A stretch of DNA of 39,845 nucleotides. Source: a virus. Shown here piece after piece: positions 28,704-36,381 of this stretch (the stretch's first letter is position 1; the number at the start of each line of letters is the position of its first letter). Made by a program: the position numbers and the translations under genes. The notes under the pieces are model-generated. The model was not told the DNA's origin, made no database searches, and worked only from the letters and a program-made list of their open reading frames with translations. The DNA is taken from IMG/VR virus record IMGVR_UViG_3300025674_000110, positions 1-39,845 of that record; one strand, given 5' to 3'.

Positions 28704-29731
28704 TGTTGCTCCTCTAGAATTTTGGATACGTTAGGTGGTCTAAAATTAGCAGGTTTAATCCACTTACCATTATGTAAGTACCCACTAGACCATATATCAT
28801 GGCAAATGGGGCATTTAAGTTGTCCAGTAGTTTTTACTCTATTGGCCTCATCATAAGTACAGCATCCTTTGGGGCATCCCTTTTTGGTAAACTTGCGTAA
28901 GTTAGCAGCATCTACGGCCTCCTGCAATGCACCATCTTTAATACCAGCAGCAATAAGGGTTCCCGTGGCTATGACTTTTACATCGGCACAACCATCGGCA
29001 AGTTCTTCCATGTTTGGTTTTCTGTTTTTAGTTGTTTGCACTACTACATCACTAAACTCTATAGGATTGTTACTGTCTGGTCCGTAACAAATATCTAAGG
29101 CTAGTCCTCGTTGTATGGTTTCAAACACTTCTTCCAGTAAAAGATAGGCTCTAGCTAAACGAGTATCAACGTCAGGCACAACAGGACAATCCGGTACAGG
29201 TTGGTTAGCCAATTGCATAAAGGCTCGTACACTGTCGTAATGGCCGGTCGTTCGTTTAGGTGGTGGGCTAACCTTTTGTGCAGTAGTCATAGGGGGTATG
29301 GGTTCAAGTGCGGGTGTGCCACCAGAAGGTTGCTCTTCTACTACTTCTTCTTCATCAAATCTTGTTAAAAACTCTTGTTGGAGTTCTTGCAAATCAGGCT
29401 TGTCAGTTAGACCTTCTTCACATTCCAATACCATTTGGCTTTCTACTAGTAAAAGGTAACGACGGAGGTCTCGTATTTCGGCAAGTATACTGCTATCTTC
29501 GCCTGACCATTCTTGTTCTTCTGCTAACTTAAATAAGTCATAGCTTTGGTAGTCTTGCATAATGTTTTCAATGCGGTCCCACTTGCGGGCAAGCATCATA
29601 AATGCTCCAGTGCCTCCACGCTTTTTCCAGCTACCACGGTAAGTTTTTTCTTTGTAGTTAATGTGGTCTACATCCTCTTGGGCTATAGGACCAATGTAAC
29701 GTAAGTGGTTTAGTTCTTTCGGTAGGTTCAT
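28685..29731 (-). CDS. DUF1599-like (Nmad1-like) plus MazG-like nucleotide pyrophosphohydrolase fusion
   Basis: 348 residues from ATG 29731. N-terminal domain (about 15-115): KEKTYRGSWKKRGGTGAFMM, LARKWDRIENIM, EIRDLRRYLLLVES, resembling the short helical DUF1599 / nucleotide-modification-associated domain 1. After a Pro/Glu linker (130-165), the C-terminal domain (170-340) has ARAYLLLEEVFETIQRGLAL and EELADGCADVKVIATGTLIA, the helical E-E-x-x-E / D-x-x-D pattern of MazG/PRA-PH-type NTP pyrophosphatases. A cysteine cluster (KKGCPKGCC, CPIC) and KWIKPANFRPP end it. It could remove dTTP or a modified-nucleotide precursor. It lies 11 bases downstream of the thymidylate-synthase-family gene. Domain names are from memory. 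Confidence 0.6.
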   Translation of the reverse strand: MNLPKELNHLRYIGPIAQEDVDHINYKEKTYRGSWKKRGGTGAFMMLARKWDRIENIMQDYQSYDLFKLAEEQEWSGEDSSILAEIRDLRRYLLLVESQMVLECEEGLTDKPDLQELQQEFLTRFDEEEVVEEQPSGGTPALEPIPPMTTAQKVSPPPKRTTGHYDSVRAFMQLANQPVPDCPVVPDVDTRLARAYLLLEEVFETIQRGLALDICYGPDSNNPIEFSDVVVQTTKNRKPNMEELADGCADVKVIATGTLIAAGIKDGALQEAVDAANLRKFTKKGCPKGCCTYDEANRVKTTGQLKCPICHDIWSSGYLHNGKWIKPANFRPPNVSKILEEQQCTPTE

Positions 29732-29742
29732 AATAGTTGTTA

Positions 29743-30735
29743 TTAACTCCTTGTAATACGTCGGTCTATCCAATTTACACAAGCTAACCGCCAATCGGCA
29801 GACGGTATGGTTTCACATACTTTGCGAGCTTGTCGTAAGTCACCATTACGGTAATGCCAATAGGCAGTAATCATAGGACTCGCAACTAACCGCAAAAATG
29901 GACTGTCAGCATTCTCAAAATAGTTATTGCAAAAGAAGGAACTGTCCTCCAAGTACAAAGCTAACTCGTTATCAAACGTTTCTCTGTTGTTGTATAAGGG
30001 AATGTGTTCAACCTCCGTGTGATTATAGAAAAAGGTTTGGTGTTCTTTGTAATTTTTACTTTTCCAGAGAGACTCGTAGATATGCAAATCATTAGTAAAA
30101 TGAGTATACGTACCCATAGGCTTATTCAAAGCTAGGGCAATATATTCCTGGAGGAAACTAAAGTGTACCGCATTGGCTCCGAGGCATCCCCATATGGCAT
30201 CATTACTACGGTTACATACAGTCATATTGAGGGTATCGGTACGTTGATTAATGCTAAAGTAAGCATTAGTATTGCAGCAGACATCTTTGCTGGTTTCTAT
30301 TTTTAGTAGGTCGTCTCTTACATTCCACATTTGTAAAACAGCACGTCTACTATTTGGTTCACGTGTTAGGTGGTCAATAATAATTTCAAGTTGGTCACCG
30401 TCTGCTTTACGCCATCTATGTCCGTAAGCACCATTAAAGGTAACACCATTGTCACTGTAGTTTGCCATGTTTCGTACAAACCAATGCAACGGTTTTACAC
30501 TATTGCATCCTGCCAACATCCAGAGGCTTTCGTAAACATGAAAGAACGGGTTTGCATCACGCTCGGCATTAAGCAGTACTCGGTTCTGTGGCTTTACGTA
30601 ATATAGGGTTACTGGTTGATGAGCTTTTAGTACACGTCCATTACGAGTATCGCAGTAATTTATAAAAGCACTATGTTCAAAGTACTCACATACTTTTCTA
30701 AAAGCATCTTCTACGCATATAGCTGTAATTTCCAT
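29743..30735 (-). CDS. Thymidylate synthase family protein (thymidylate synthase or dUMP hydroxymethylase)
   Basis: 330 residues. Family marks: ESLWMLAG (about 69-76), NGAYGHRWRK (101-110), SRRAVLQMWN (129-138), the nucleophile region DVCCNTNAYF with the catalytic Cys aligning to Cys154, and CNRSNDAIWGCLGANAVHFS (174-193). Arg176, Ser177, Asp179 and Asn188 are in place. The Asn aligned with the base-selecting residue suggests dUMP rather than dCMP as substrate. Thymidylate synthases methylate dUMP; phage relatives add a hydroxymethyl group to make 5-hmdUMP. The neighbours favour the latter, but sequence alone cannot decide. It touches the radical SAM stop (1-base overlap). Confidence 0.85.
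   Translation of the reverse strand: MEITAICVEDAFRKVCEYFEHSAFINYCDTRNGRVLKAHQPVTLYYVKPQNRVLLNAERDANPFFHVYESLWMLAGCNSVKPLHWFVRNMANYSDNGVTFNGAYGHRWRKADGDQLEIIIDHLTREPNSRRAVLQMWNVRDDLLKIETSKDVCCNTNAYFSINQRTDTLNMTVCNRSNDAIWGCLGANAVHFSFLQEYIALALNKPMGTYTHFTNDLHIYESLWKSKNYKEHQTFFYNHTEVEHIPLYNNRETFDNELALYLEDSSFFCNNYFENADSPFLRLVASPMITAYWHYRNGDLRQARKVCETIPSADWRLACVNWIDRRITRS
29748..29755 (-). promoter_or_regulatory. Candidate CsrA site before the DUF1599-like/MazG-like gene
   Basis: On the minus strand TACAAGGA followed by GT, a full match to the CsrA core ACARGGAnGU except for the position after GGA. It overlaps the ribosome-binding site region upstream of ATG 29731. Confidence 0.4.
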
Positions 30736-31640
30736 TACTTGTCCTCTTTATTTCTTTTGTCTACTCTTAGTTGGTAGTATCTATGAATAAGATTTTTATT
30801 AAGTGTTTTACCAAATGACTTATCCACATTGCCGGGGTATGCTCCACTGTGGCAATCACACACATTACATAAAGGTAAGGTTCTGTCTTTACGTAAGAGG
30901 TGTTCACGGTAGGTATTAAGTACAGGGTGGTTCCAAATATCTACTAGTGAAGCAGACTTCAAGTTAGACCAAGTAACATCAGCATGGTAGTCTTGGCAAC
31001 AAACCATAGGTTCACCACGCCAGTTAATGTTTAACAGTCTAAAAGGACGTACACACATACGTGGTACTGCCTCACAAGTTTTAGGTATAAACTGTTCAAT
31101 GTTTCCGGCTCTGTTGGTAAGTCTAAAAATACCTGTACCAAACTCTTCAGGTACGCTTTTGTCCAACATACTTATATGATGTTGTCGGTGCTTGCCTTGT
31201 GCATATACTTGGTCACCATTTATTTTTACGTTATCTTGAGCCTCTACTGCTTCTATCCATGGTAAACGTTTCTCGTAGAGTCCAACACTGTAGCAGTTTA
31301 CTAACAGTTGGTTAAGTCCTAAGTTAAACCAATGCAGTATCTCATCAGAGCCTTTAAGGTAATCTCCATTGGTGGCAATCATTTGTGTTGCCGTAGGGAC
31401 TAACTTTTTAGTTGTGGTAATGCAAAATTCAGTCCACTCTTTATCCTTAAATGGTTCGTTGTAAATGTACCACTCTATGCGTCCCTTGTACTTGAGAGCA
31501 GCTAGTTCTTTTATGGCTTTCATTACTAGCTCTTCTTGCATACGTTCATTTGGTCGGCTGTTGTAGGCAACAGGACAAAACTTGCAACTTCGGTTGCATT
31601 GTGCGTTAATTTCTAACGATAAAGTATTAAACAGTTTCAT
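30735..31640 (-). CDS. Radical SAM enzyme with SPASM-like cysteine cluster
   Basis: 301 residues. CNRSCKFC (Cys15, 19, 22) is the CxxxCxxC site for the [4Fe-4S] cluster that cleaves SAM. GRIEWYIYNEPF and TQMIATNGDYL are typical barrel strands. A C-terminal set of cysteines (CEAVPRMCVRPF, GEPMVCCQDYH, CNVCDCHSG) resembles a SPASM auxiliary-cluster region. The 'CQDY....NL...SL.DIWn' wording is typical of SPASM proteins. In hypermodifying phages radical SAM enzymes act on the modified base; that is the leading hypothesis, and peptide or glycan modification is the alternative. Confidence 0.85.
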   Translation of the reverse strand: MKLFNTLSLEINAQCNRSCKFCPVAYNSRPNERMQEELVMKAIKELAALKYKGRIEWYIYNEPFKDKEWTEFCITTTKKLVPTATQMIATNGDYLKGSDEILHWFNLGLNQLLVNCYSVGLYEKRLPWIEAVEAQDNVKINGDQVYAQGKHRQHHISMLDKSVPEEFGTGIFRLTNRAGNIEQFIPKTCEAVPRMCVRPFRLLNINWRGEPMVCCQDYHADVTWSNLKSASLVDIWNHPVLNTYREHLLRKDRTLPLCNVCDCHSGAYPGNVDKSFGKTLNKNLIHRYYQLRVDKRNKEDK

Positions 31641-31648
31641 AACGTCTC

Positions 31649-31677
31649 ATTATAACATATAAGGGTATATCAAACAA
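31649..31677 (-). promoter_or_regulatory. Sigma70-type promoter giving a near-leaderless radical SAM transcript
   Basis: On the minus strand TTGTTT (31677-31672), 17 bases, TATAAT (31654-31649). Transcription would start about 6-7 bases downstream, almost at ATG 31640. No ribosome-binding site fits in between. Confidence 0.6.
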
Positions 31678-31679
31678 GC

Positions 31680-32828
31680 CTATATTGTGTCTTCCTCTTC
31701 TAACCACTTTAGAATACGATCAGCCACATACGTACAGTGACACCTATCACTTACAAACGTATAGGCATTATCCACTGTTTCTACTACGTGACTTTCTTGT
31801 GGGTGTAGTTCGTTAATAACATCTACAACATTATCCCAGTTAAAAGTAAAGCAGCAGTCTTCCGGTATGCGGCAATATTCGTTAGCTAGAGTATCTTCAT
31901 GGACTAGGTTTAACGTGTAGCAAGCCATAGGTTCCCAATGGGTCATATTGGTGTAGCCTTTGGTACTTAGGTCAATACTAAAGAGGGCTTCACCCATATT
32001 CATCATAAGTTGTTCGTAGTCTACATAGCCGTAGTATTCGTGAGGTACATTATTACTAAGGACGCCATCAGGCAGGTCTTCACGTGTAAAGTCACAACAA
32101 AAAGCATCATTAAATACTTGTTGTTTCGCTAAGTTGTGGTACTCCATACCAGCACCAAAAACACGCATCGGTATGCGTATGTCTGGCATATGAGGTAAAA
32201 ACTTATGGTGGTTTTTCCATTTAAGCCATTGGGTAGCTAGTATTCCAAAGGGTTGTCTACTCTTAAACTTACTGTACTTGTCAAACGCATCTATGTCTAA
32301 CGGAAAGTACTCCCACTTTTTAGGTCCAACGCTTGGGTAATCAACAACACTAGGTAAAAAGATATGTTGTGCTGCTAGTGCTGCATCAACGCAGTCGGAC
32401 ACATCTTCAAACCAAGCATTAGTCTTACGCCAATTTGCATCATGAAATATAACCAAGTTAGGTACTTTTAATTCTTTGTAGATACGCATCCAATTAAGAT
32501 GATACTTATTAGCCTTAACTGCTTTTGTTGGATGAGGTCCAGGATGCAGAAAGATAACCAAGTCGTACTTGTTTAAGTAATCGTCAGTACAACTAGCACA
32601 AGTAGTATCAGCATAGGACAAATGAACTCCTGGGAGGATAGTAAATCTGCGTTTAGTGGCTGGAGTAACTGCACCTCCGTGGGTGGCTTCGGCGTATTTG
32701 CCTTGTGGTGTTAAGTGGTAAAGGTGGGGGTCGTGGTCAAGGTTGCGTAAACCTTTTATTAGGTTTTCACAATACGTGTTAATACCACCTACATCGTTAA
32801 TAGGCCAATTGACTATTGCTATTTTCAT
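31680..32828 (-). CDS. GT-B glycosyltransferase (family 4-like)
   Basis: 382 residues. MKIAIVNWPINDVGGINTYC is a classic GT4 N-terminus with a donor/acceptor loop GGI.TY. A second Rossmann-like half begins near 200 (GILATQWLKWKNHHKFLPHM) with MRVFGAGMEY. STKGYTNMTHWEPMACYTL resembles the 'E.G...T.lEAmacG' region of donor binding. Such enzymes move a sugar from a nucleotide-sugar. Within this cassette it could glycosylate a modified base in phage DNA; a surface glycan target is the alternative. Confidence 0.75.
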   Translation of the reverse strand: MKIAIVNWPINDVGGINTYCENLIKGLRNLDHDPHLYHLTPQGKYAEATHGGAVTPATKRRFTILPGVHLSYADTTCASCTDDYLNKYDLVIFLHPGPHPTKAVKANKYHLNWMRIYKELKVPNLVIFHDANWRKTNAWFEDVSDCVDAALAAQHIFLPSVVDYPSVGPKKWEYFPLDIDAFDKYSKFKSRQPFGILATQWLKWKNHHKFLPHMPDIRIPMRVFGAGMEYHNLAKQQVFNDAFCCDFTREDLPDGVLSNNVPHEYYGYVDYEQLMMNMGEALFSIDLSTKGYTNMTHWEPMACYTLNLVHEDTLANEYCRIPEDCCFTFNWDNVVDVINELHPQESHVVETVDNAYTFVSDRCHCTYVADRILKWLEEEDTI

Positions 32829-32841
32829 TTGTTTTGGTTCC

Positions 32842-33750
32842 TTAAATGTTCGCGTACTTATACTTACGTTTCATTTTGCCAGCACTTAAACGTCCAGCAC
32901 CAATATCTAATGCCCGCATATATTTGTCAAATTCACAAAGGCTGTGTTCTATTTCACGCATTTCACAAGTAGGGTAACGATCTCCTAGTTTTTTGTTGGT
33001 GTAGTTAAGTAGCTTTGCACTTTTCTCTTGGTACTCTTTATTACTTAGTCTGGTTTTAATTGGTCTTCCAAGTAGCCGGTTTAAGCCACGTTTAGCTCCC
33101 GGTCCAGGATTAGACCAAGTATTAACATCTGTACTGTTGCTAAGTACGTAAGTGTAACGGAAGTCACAAGTAATTTCGTAGGCCATAAAACCACTACCTC
33201 CAAAACCTTGGTAGTTGTCTCTAAACACTTTCCAACCATTGCGTAAGGTAGTGCAAGCCATGAGTTCTTCAAAGATACTTTCACGATCCTCCCATATAGG
33301 TTGTATGTAATCTTCACAGACACGTTCTATCTTTGGTTTACGGCTACCACTAGGACTAATGGTAAAAGCTCCAGTAAACACTTTTTCTCCTGTGCTGTTG
33401 TGTTCATGCAGTAGGTCTATAGCTTTGTTGGTGTCCCACTCAACAAGCAAGTTATGTTTGTTAAACAGTACTCCGGTTGGTATCCAGTTAAACCATCGGA
33501 ATGCTGCAACGGCAAACACAACTTGGGGGGTGTTGTCAAGTGGGTCACGAATGTTAGCCTTTACCCAACGAGTTACTTTATCATTCTCACGGTAAGGATT
33601 AGTAAAAAAGTACGTTTGTAATATGGTATCGTTAGTCCAAGGTGGTTCTAACTTTTGTACCTCTTTACGAATAAATATATCGTGACGTTCACGTACCCAA
33701 TAAACAAACTTATCAGGTAGTTCTAAAGTTTCTACTTCGTGGGGTAACAT
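32842..33750 (-). CDS. Thymine-hypermodification protein (5-hmdU DNA kinase helical domain / aGPT-PPlase-like)
   Basis: 302 residues. VYWVRERHDIFIRKEVQKLE, PPWTNDTILQTYFFTNPYRE then NDKVTRWV (about 17-67) match the 'Yw..ERe.I...r..g...PwT.D.Il..yrF.N..Re.D.vtrwi' opening of this family. GGSGFMAYEITCDFRYT, SNPGPGAKRGLNRLLGRP and MREIEHSLCEFDKYMRAL (about 262-279) match its later marks ('GPGa.rGl', 'veh.LCEfdKY'). Characterised relatives in phages such as ViI and M6 act on 5-hydroxymethyl-dU in DNA, phosphorylating it or replacing the pyrophosphate with an amino acid. This is the key evidence for hypermodified thymidine here. Which of the two activities applies is not decidable from sequence alone. 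Confidence 0.75.
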   Translation of the reverse strand: MLPHEVETLELPDKFVYWVRERHDIFIRKEVQKLEPPWTNDTILQTYFFTNPYRENDKVTRWVKANIRDPLDNTPQVVFAVAAFRWFNWIPTGVLFNKHNLLVEWDTNKAIDLLHEHNSTGEKVFTGAFTISPSGSRKPKIERVCEDYIQPIWEDRESIFEELMACTTLRNGWKVFRDNYQGFGGSGFMAYEITCDFRYTYVLSNSTDVNTWSNPGPGAKRGLNRLLGRPIKTRLSNKEYQEKSAKLLNYTNKKLGDRYPTCEMREIEHSLCEFDKYMRALDIGAGRLSAGKMKRKYKYANI

Positions 33751-33772
33751 TTTTGGCTTCCTTTATGGTTTA

Positions 33773-34015
33773 TCATTGGTCCATAGTATTGATAACAGCA
33801 TCACGACTTTCGCTCTCCGAATAACCTGCTGAACGAAGTATGTCGTAGATCAAAACATCTTCTTGAACTTTAGAATCTGCACTTTTGTATTCGTTAGAGT
33901 CATAAAAACTGGTAGCTCCCGAACCACTACTACTACTAGGTGTGTAGCTTGAGTTTGAATCGCAACCAATTAAACAAATAACAACTGAAACTAATAAGAT
34001 ACTTTGCTTGATCAT
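33773..34015 (-). CDS. Small lipoprotein
   Basis: 80 residues from ATG 34015 with AAGGAGAATAG upstream. MIKQSILLVSVVICLIGC gives a lipobox (LIGC, Cys18), then a Ser/Gly-rich linker and a helical C-terminus (DVLIYDILRSAGYSESESRD). A lipid-anchored envelope protein expressed with replication genes is typical of superinfection-exclusion factors; that role is inferred. Confidence 0.65.
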   Translation of the reverse strand: MIKQSILLVSVVICLIGCDSNSSYTPSSSSGSGATSFYDSNEYKSADSKVQEDVLIYDILRSAGYSESESRDAVINTMDQ

Positions 34016-34019
34016 TAAA

Positions 34020-34280
34020 CTATTCTCCTTGAAATTGGGGATTATCAGTAACATTCACTGGACGGTCAATCCAATCAGACAGGTTCATAATAACAGTGGA
34101 AATCTCTTCGTAACTATTAGTTACAGTATAAATTCCCTTACCTGTTTTTATGTTTGTTGCATTTTTGTAAGTTGGGTGTTGTTCTACCCACTCTATCTTT
34201 TCCGTGTTTATTATTCTTTTACTTTTAGTAGGGTGTGTTTCAACCTCTATAAATTTGTGGTTGTTAGATATCCAAATCAT
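34020..34280 (-). CDS. Small beta-rich protein, FlbD/LytTR-like style
   Basis: 86 residues from ATG 34280 (TTGGAG at 8 bases), overlapping the polymerase 3' end by 17 bases. RIINTEKIEWVEQHPTYKNA, TNIKTGKGIYTVTNSYEEIS: the 'in...I..V.......I...G....V..SyeEi...I' pattern recurs in FlbD-like and small phage proteins. Function unknown. Confidence 0.55.
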   Translation of the reverse strand: MIWISNNHKFIEVETHPTKSKRIINTEKIEWVEQHPTYKNATNIKTGKGIYTVTNSYEEISTVIMNLSDWIDRPVNVTDNPQFQGE

Positions 34281-36303
34281 AACCAGTACTCCAATCATGT
34301 GGGTGGTAAGTCCAGCCAGTAGGCAACGGTAAGTTAAAGTCGTCTCCAGAGAGTTCCATTAACCTTTTAATTTCTTTAATTATTTCTAGGTTACCTAAGC
34401 CTTCTTCTGGGTGGGTAGGTGTCCAACTGCTTGCCCGCTTTGCAGGAAAGTCAAACACAAGCTCATCGTGTATTTGCATAATTACGTAGTATCCGGGGTA
34501 GTCACGTAGGAAGTCAAAACAACGTATCATGGCACGTGACATAGCCCACATAGCACTACCTTGTATTACGTAGTTAAGTGGAACAGTTGGCTTTATTTTA
34601 CCGAAGTCATTTTTAGGGCATTCCAAGGGGTAACCAGTTTTGAACCCCTTGTTAGTAAACGTGTATACGTGTCCATGGTCCTCGGCATGTTGTATACTGG
34701 TTGCATTAAGCTCTGTAATCTTTTTGAAGCGTTCTTTAATTTTGGCTTGAGCTCCCTTTACATGGTAAGCCATATCAGCCGTACCGCTTTCCTCCATGGC
34801 TCCGTATTGCACAGCAAAGTTACCGTTTTTAGTCCACTGATACCAAGTACTTGCATACTCATTCTTAAAGTTCTTACCATGCTTGGCAAATTTTTCAGGG
34901 TGTAGTACATCGCATACAAGTAGGTGGTAGCTACCGTAGTAGGGAGGGTCTTCGGGTCGTAAAAACAGATTAATCATCTCCGACTCGCCTGACTTAAATG
35001 CAGGCAATCGGAGTTCTATATTGTTGTAGTCGCCCGACCACCATTCACGTCCTGGTCTTGGGCCAAAACAGTACCGGAGGTTAAAGCCTTCCTTTTTACT
35101 TATGTTTTGCTCATTAGGATTATTGCTAGACATCCTAAGAGTATCTGTGCCGGTAATGTTTAGGTTAGGATGCAGCACAAACCATTCATTCTCTTCATCT
35201 GGTAAAGTAGGGTCGTAGCAGGTAGCTCGGTCGTCAACTAAAGCAACCTTCTTGTAACCATCCATATAGCCTATGGCTGTTCCTCGTTTGCGGGCATCAC
35301 GCAGGTTTTTAACAAAATGGTATTCACTTTTATTGCGAGGTAACGTGGCTTCCCACTGTTCTAGGCTTATCTTGTCTATACTTGCTTCGTTAGTCTTTTT
35401 GCTACGCTTTATAACAGGTAGGTTAAAGTAGTCGAATATGGTACTTCGTAAGGCTTTACTTGTGCCTCCTTTGGGCATTTTATCAAGACGTCCATCACTT
35501 AATTTAAGGCATATGGTTTCAGCCTTGTCGCGTTCTACCGTGTAGGTTTTGTAGAGTTCATTTAACCTGTGCATGGACATACTTATGCCTTGTTGTTCCA
35601 TTACATAAGTAATTTCAAGTAGCTTTAGTCGTTCACGGTAAAGCTCTTCTTGTTGGCGTTCCTGTATTATTTCTAATTGTTTTTTGAACAATGGCAACGT
35701 AATAGCACTATCGCCGTTACCATATATGGGTAGTACGGTTCGGTAGGGATGGTCTTCGGGGTAACCTTCTTCATCAGCTAGGGCAGCAGGTAGCCACATA
35801 TCTAGCTTCCATTTTTTATCACCCTTTACACTAGGTAAAGTTGGGTCACCCTCTTTAGCTAAACGCCAATTAGGATACTTTTTGCGTGCTAGTCTACGGG
35901 CCTCGTTAACAATACTGTTAAGTTGTTCTTCGTATTGTTTAATGTCAATACCTAAGTACATTAACGCCATGCTTGCAAGATCATGAGGTTCTTTACTTGC
36001 AATAAGGTGACCAGCTATAAGAGTGTCTTCTGTTTTTTGCCAATCCCAACGGTCAAACAAATCTATGCTTTCTAGGGCAGAAACATCAAACTTGCTGTTT
36101 TGTATAACTATTTTATCTTGTTGTTCTAATACAGAATGTATCTCGTCAAGGTCTTCTGGAGGAATTATTGGTTGGCGTGTTAATGGGTCTACTCGCCATT
36201 GCCAATATGTGACTTCGTGTTGCTCGTTACAGATACTAACGAAAAATGGTTTGCAACCGTGTTTGAAGTCGATTCCAGTAGTTTCGGTATCTAGTGAAAT
36301 CAT
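34264..36303 (-). CDS. polA: DNA polymerase I family A with 3'-5' exonuclease domain
   Basis: 679 residues. Exonuclease: MISLDTETTGID (Asp5, Glu7), KIVIQNSKFDVSALE and DTLIAGHLIASKEPHDLASM. Polymerase: motif A WWSGDYNNIELRLPAFKSGE, motif B/O-helix WTKNGNFAVQYGAMEESG, motif C YYVIMQIHDELVFDFP. By alignment the residue equivalent to E. coli Phe762 is Phe (in NGNF). It is the replicative polymerase of the phage, without a 5'-nuclease domain, as usual for phage forms. No SD is seen before ATG 36303, but a strong hairpin lies in that gap. Confidence 0.93.
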   Translation of the reverse strand: MISLDTETTGIDFKHGCKPFFVSICNEQHEVTYWQWRVDPLTRQPIIPPEDLDEIHSVLEQQDKIVIQNSKFDVSALESIDLFDRWDWQKTEDTLIAGHLIASKEPHDLASMALMYLGIDIKQYEEQLNSIVNEARRLARKKYPNWRLAKEGDPTLPSVKGDKKWKLDMWLPAALADEEGYPEDHPYRTVLPIYGNGDSAITLPLFKKQLEIIQERQQEELYRERLKLLEITYVMEQQGISMSMHRLNELYKTYTVERDKAETICLKLSDGRLDKMPKGGTSKALRSTIFDYFNLPVIKRSKKTNEASIDKISLEQWEATLPRNKSEYHFVKNLRDARKRGTAIGYMDGYKKVALVDDRATCYDPTLPDEENEWFVLHPNLNITGTDTLRMSSNNPNEQNISKKEGFNLRYCFGPRPGREWWSGDYNNIELRLPAFKSGESEMINLFLRPEDPPYYGSYHLLVCDVLHPEKFAKHGKNFKNEYASTWYQWTKNGNFAVQYGAMEESGTADMAYHVKGAQAKIKERFKKITELNATSIQHAEDHGHVYTFTNKGFKTGYPLECPKNDFGKIKPTVPLNYVIQGSAMWAMSRAMIRCFDFLRDYPGYYVIMQIHDELVFDFPAKRASSWTPTHPEEGLGNLEIIKEIKRLMELSGDDFNLPLPTGWTYHPHDWSTGYDLDI

Positions 36304-36343
36304 TTTTATAGTTTTGTGGTTGTGGTATTTATTAGGAAGTGCA

Positions 36344-36362
36344 GGGGGTATAAACTACCCCC
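36344..36362 (-). other. G/C hairpin between SSB-like gene and polymerase gene
   Basis: GGGGGTA (36344-36350), loop TAAAC, TACCCCC (36356-36362), a perfect 7-bp stem in the leader of the polymerase gene, 41 bases before the ATG. No U-tract follows on the minus strand, so an RNA-processing or stability element fits better than a terminator. Confidence 0.5.
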
Positions 36363-36381
36363 CACACAAAAGCAACAAAGA

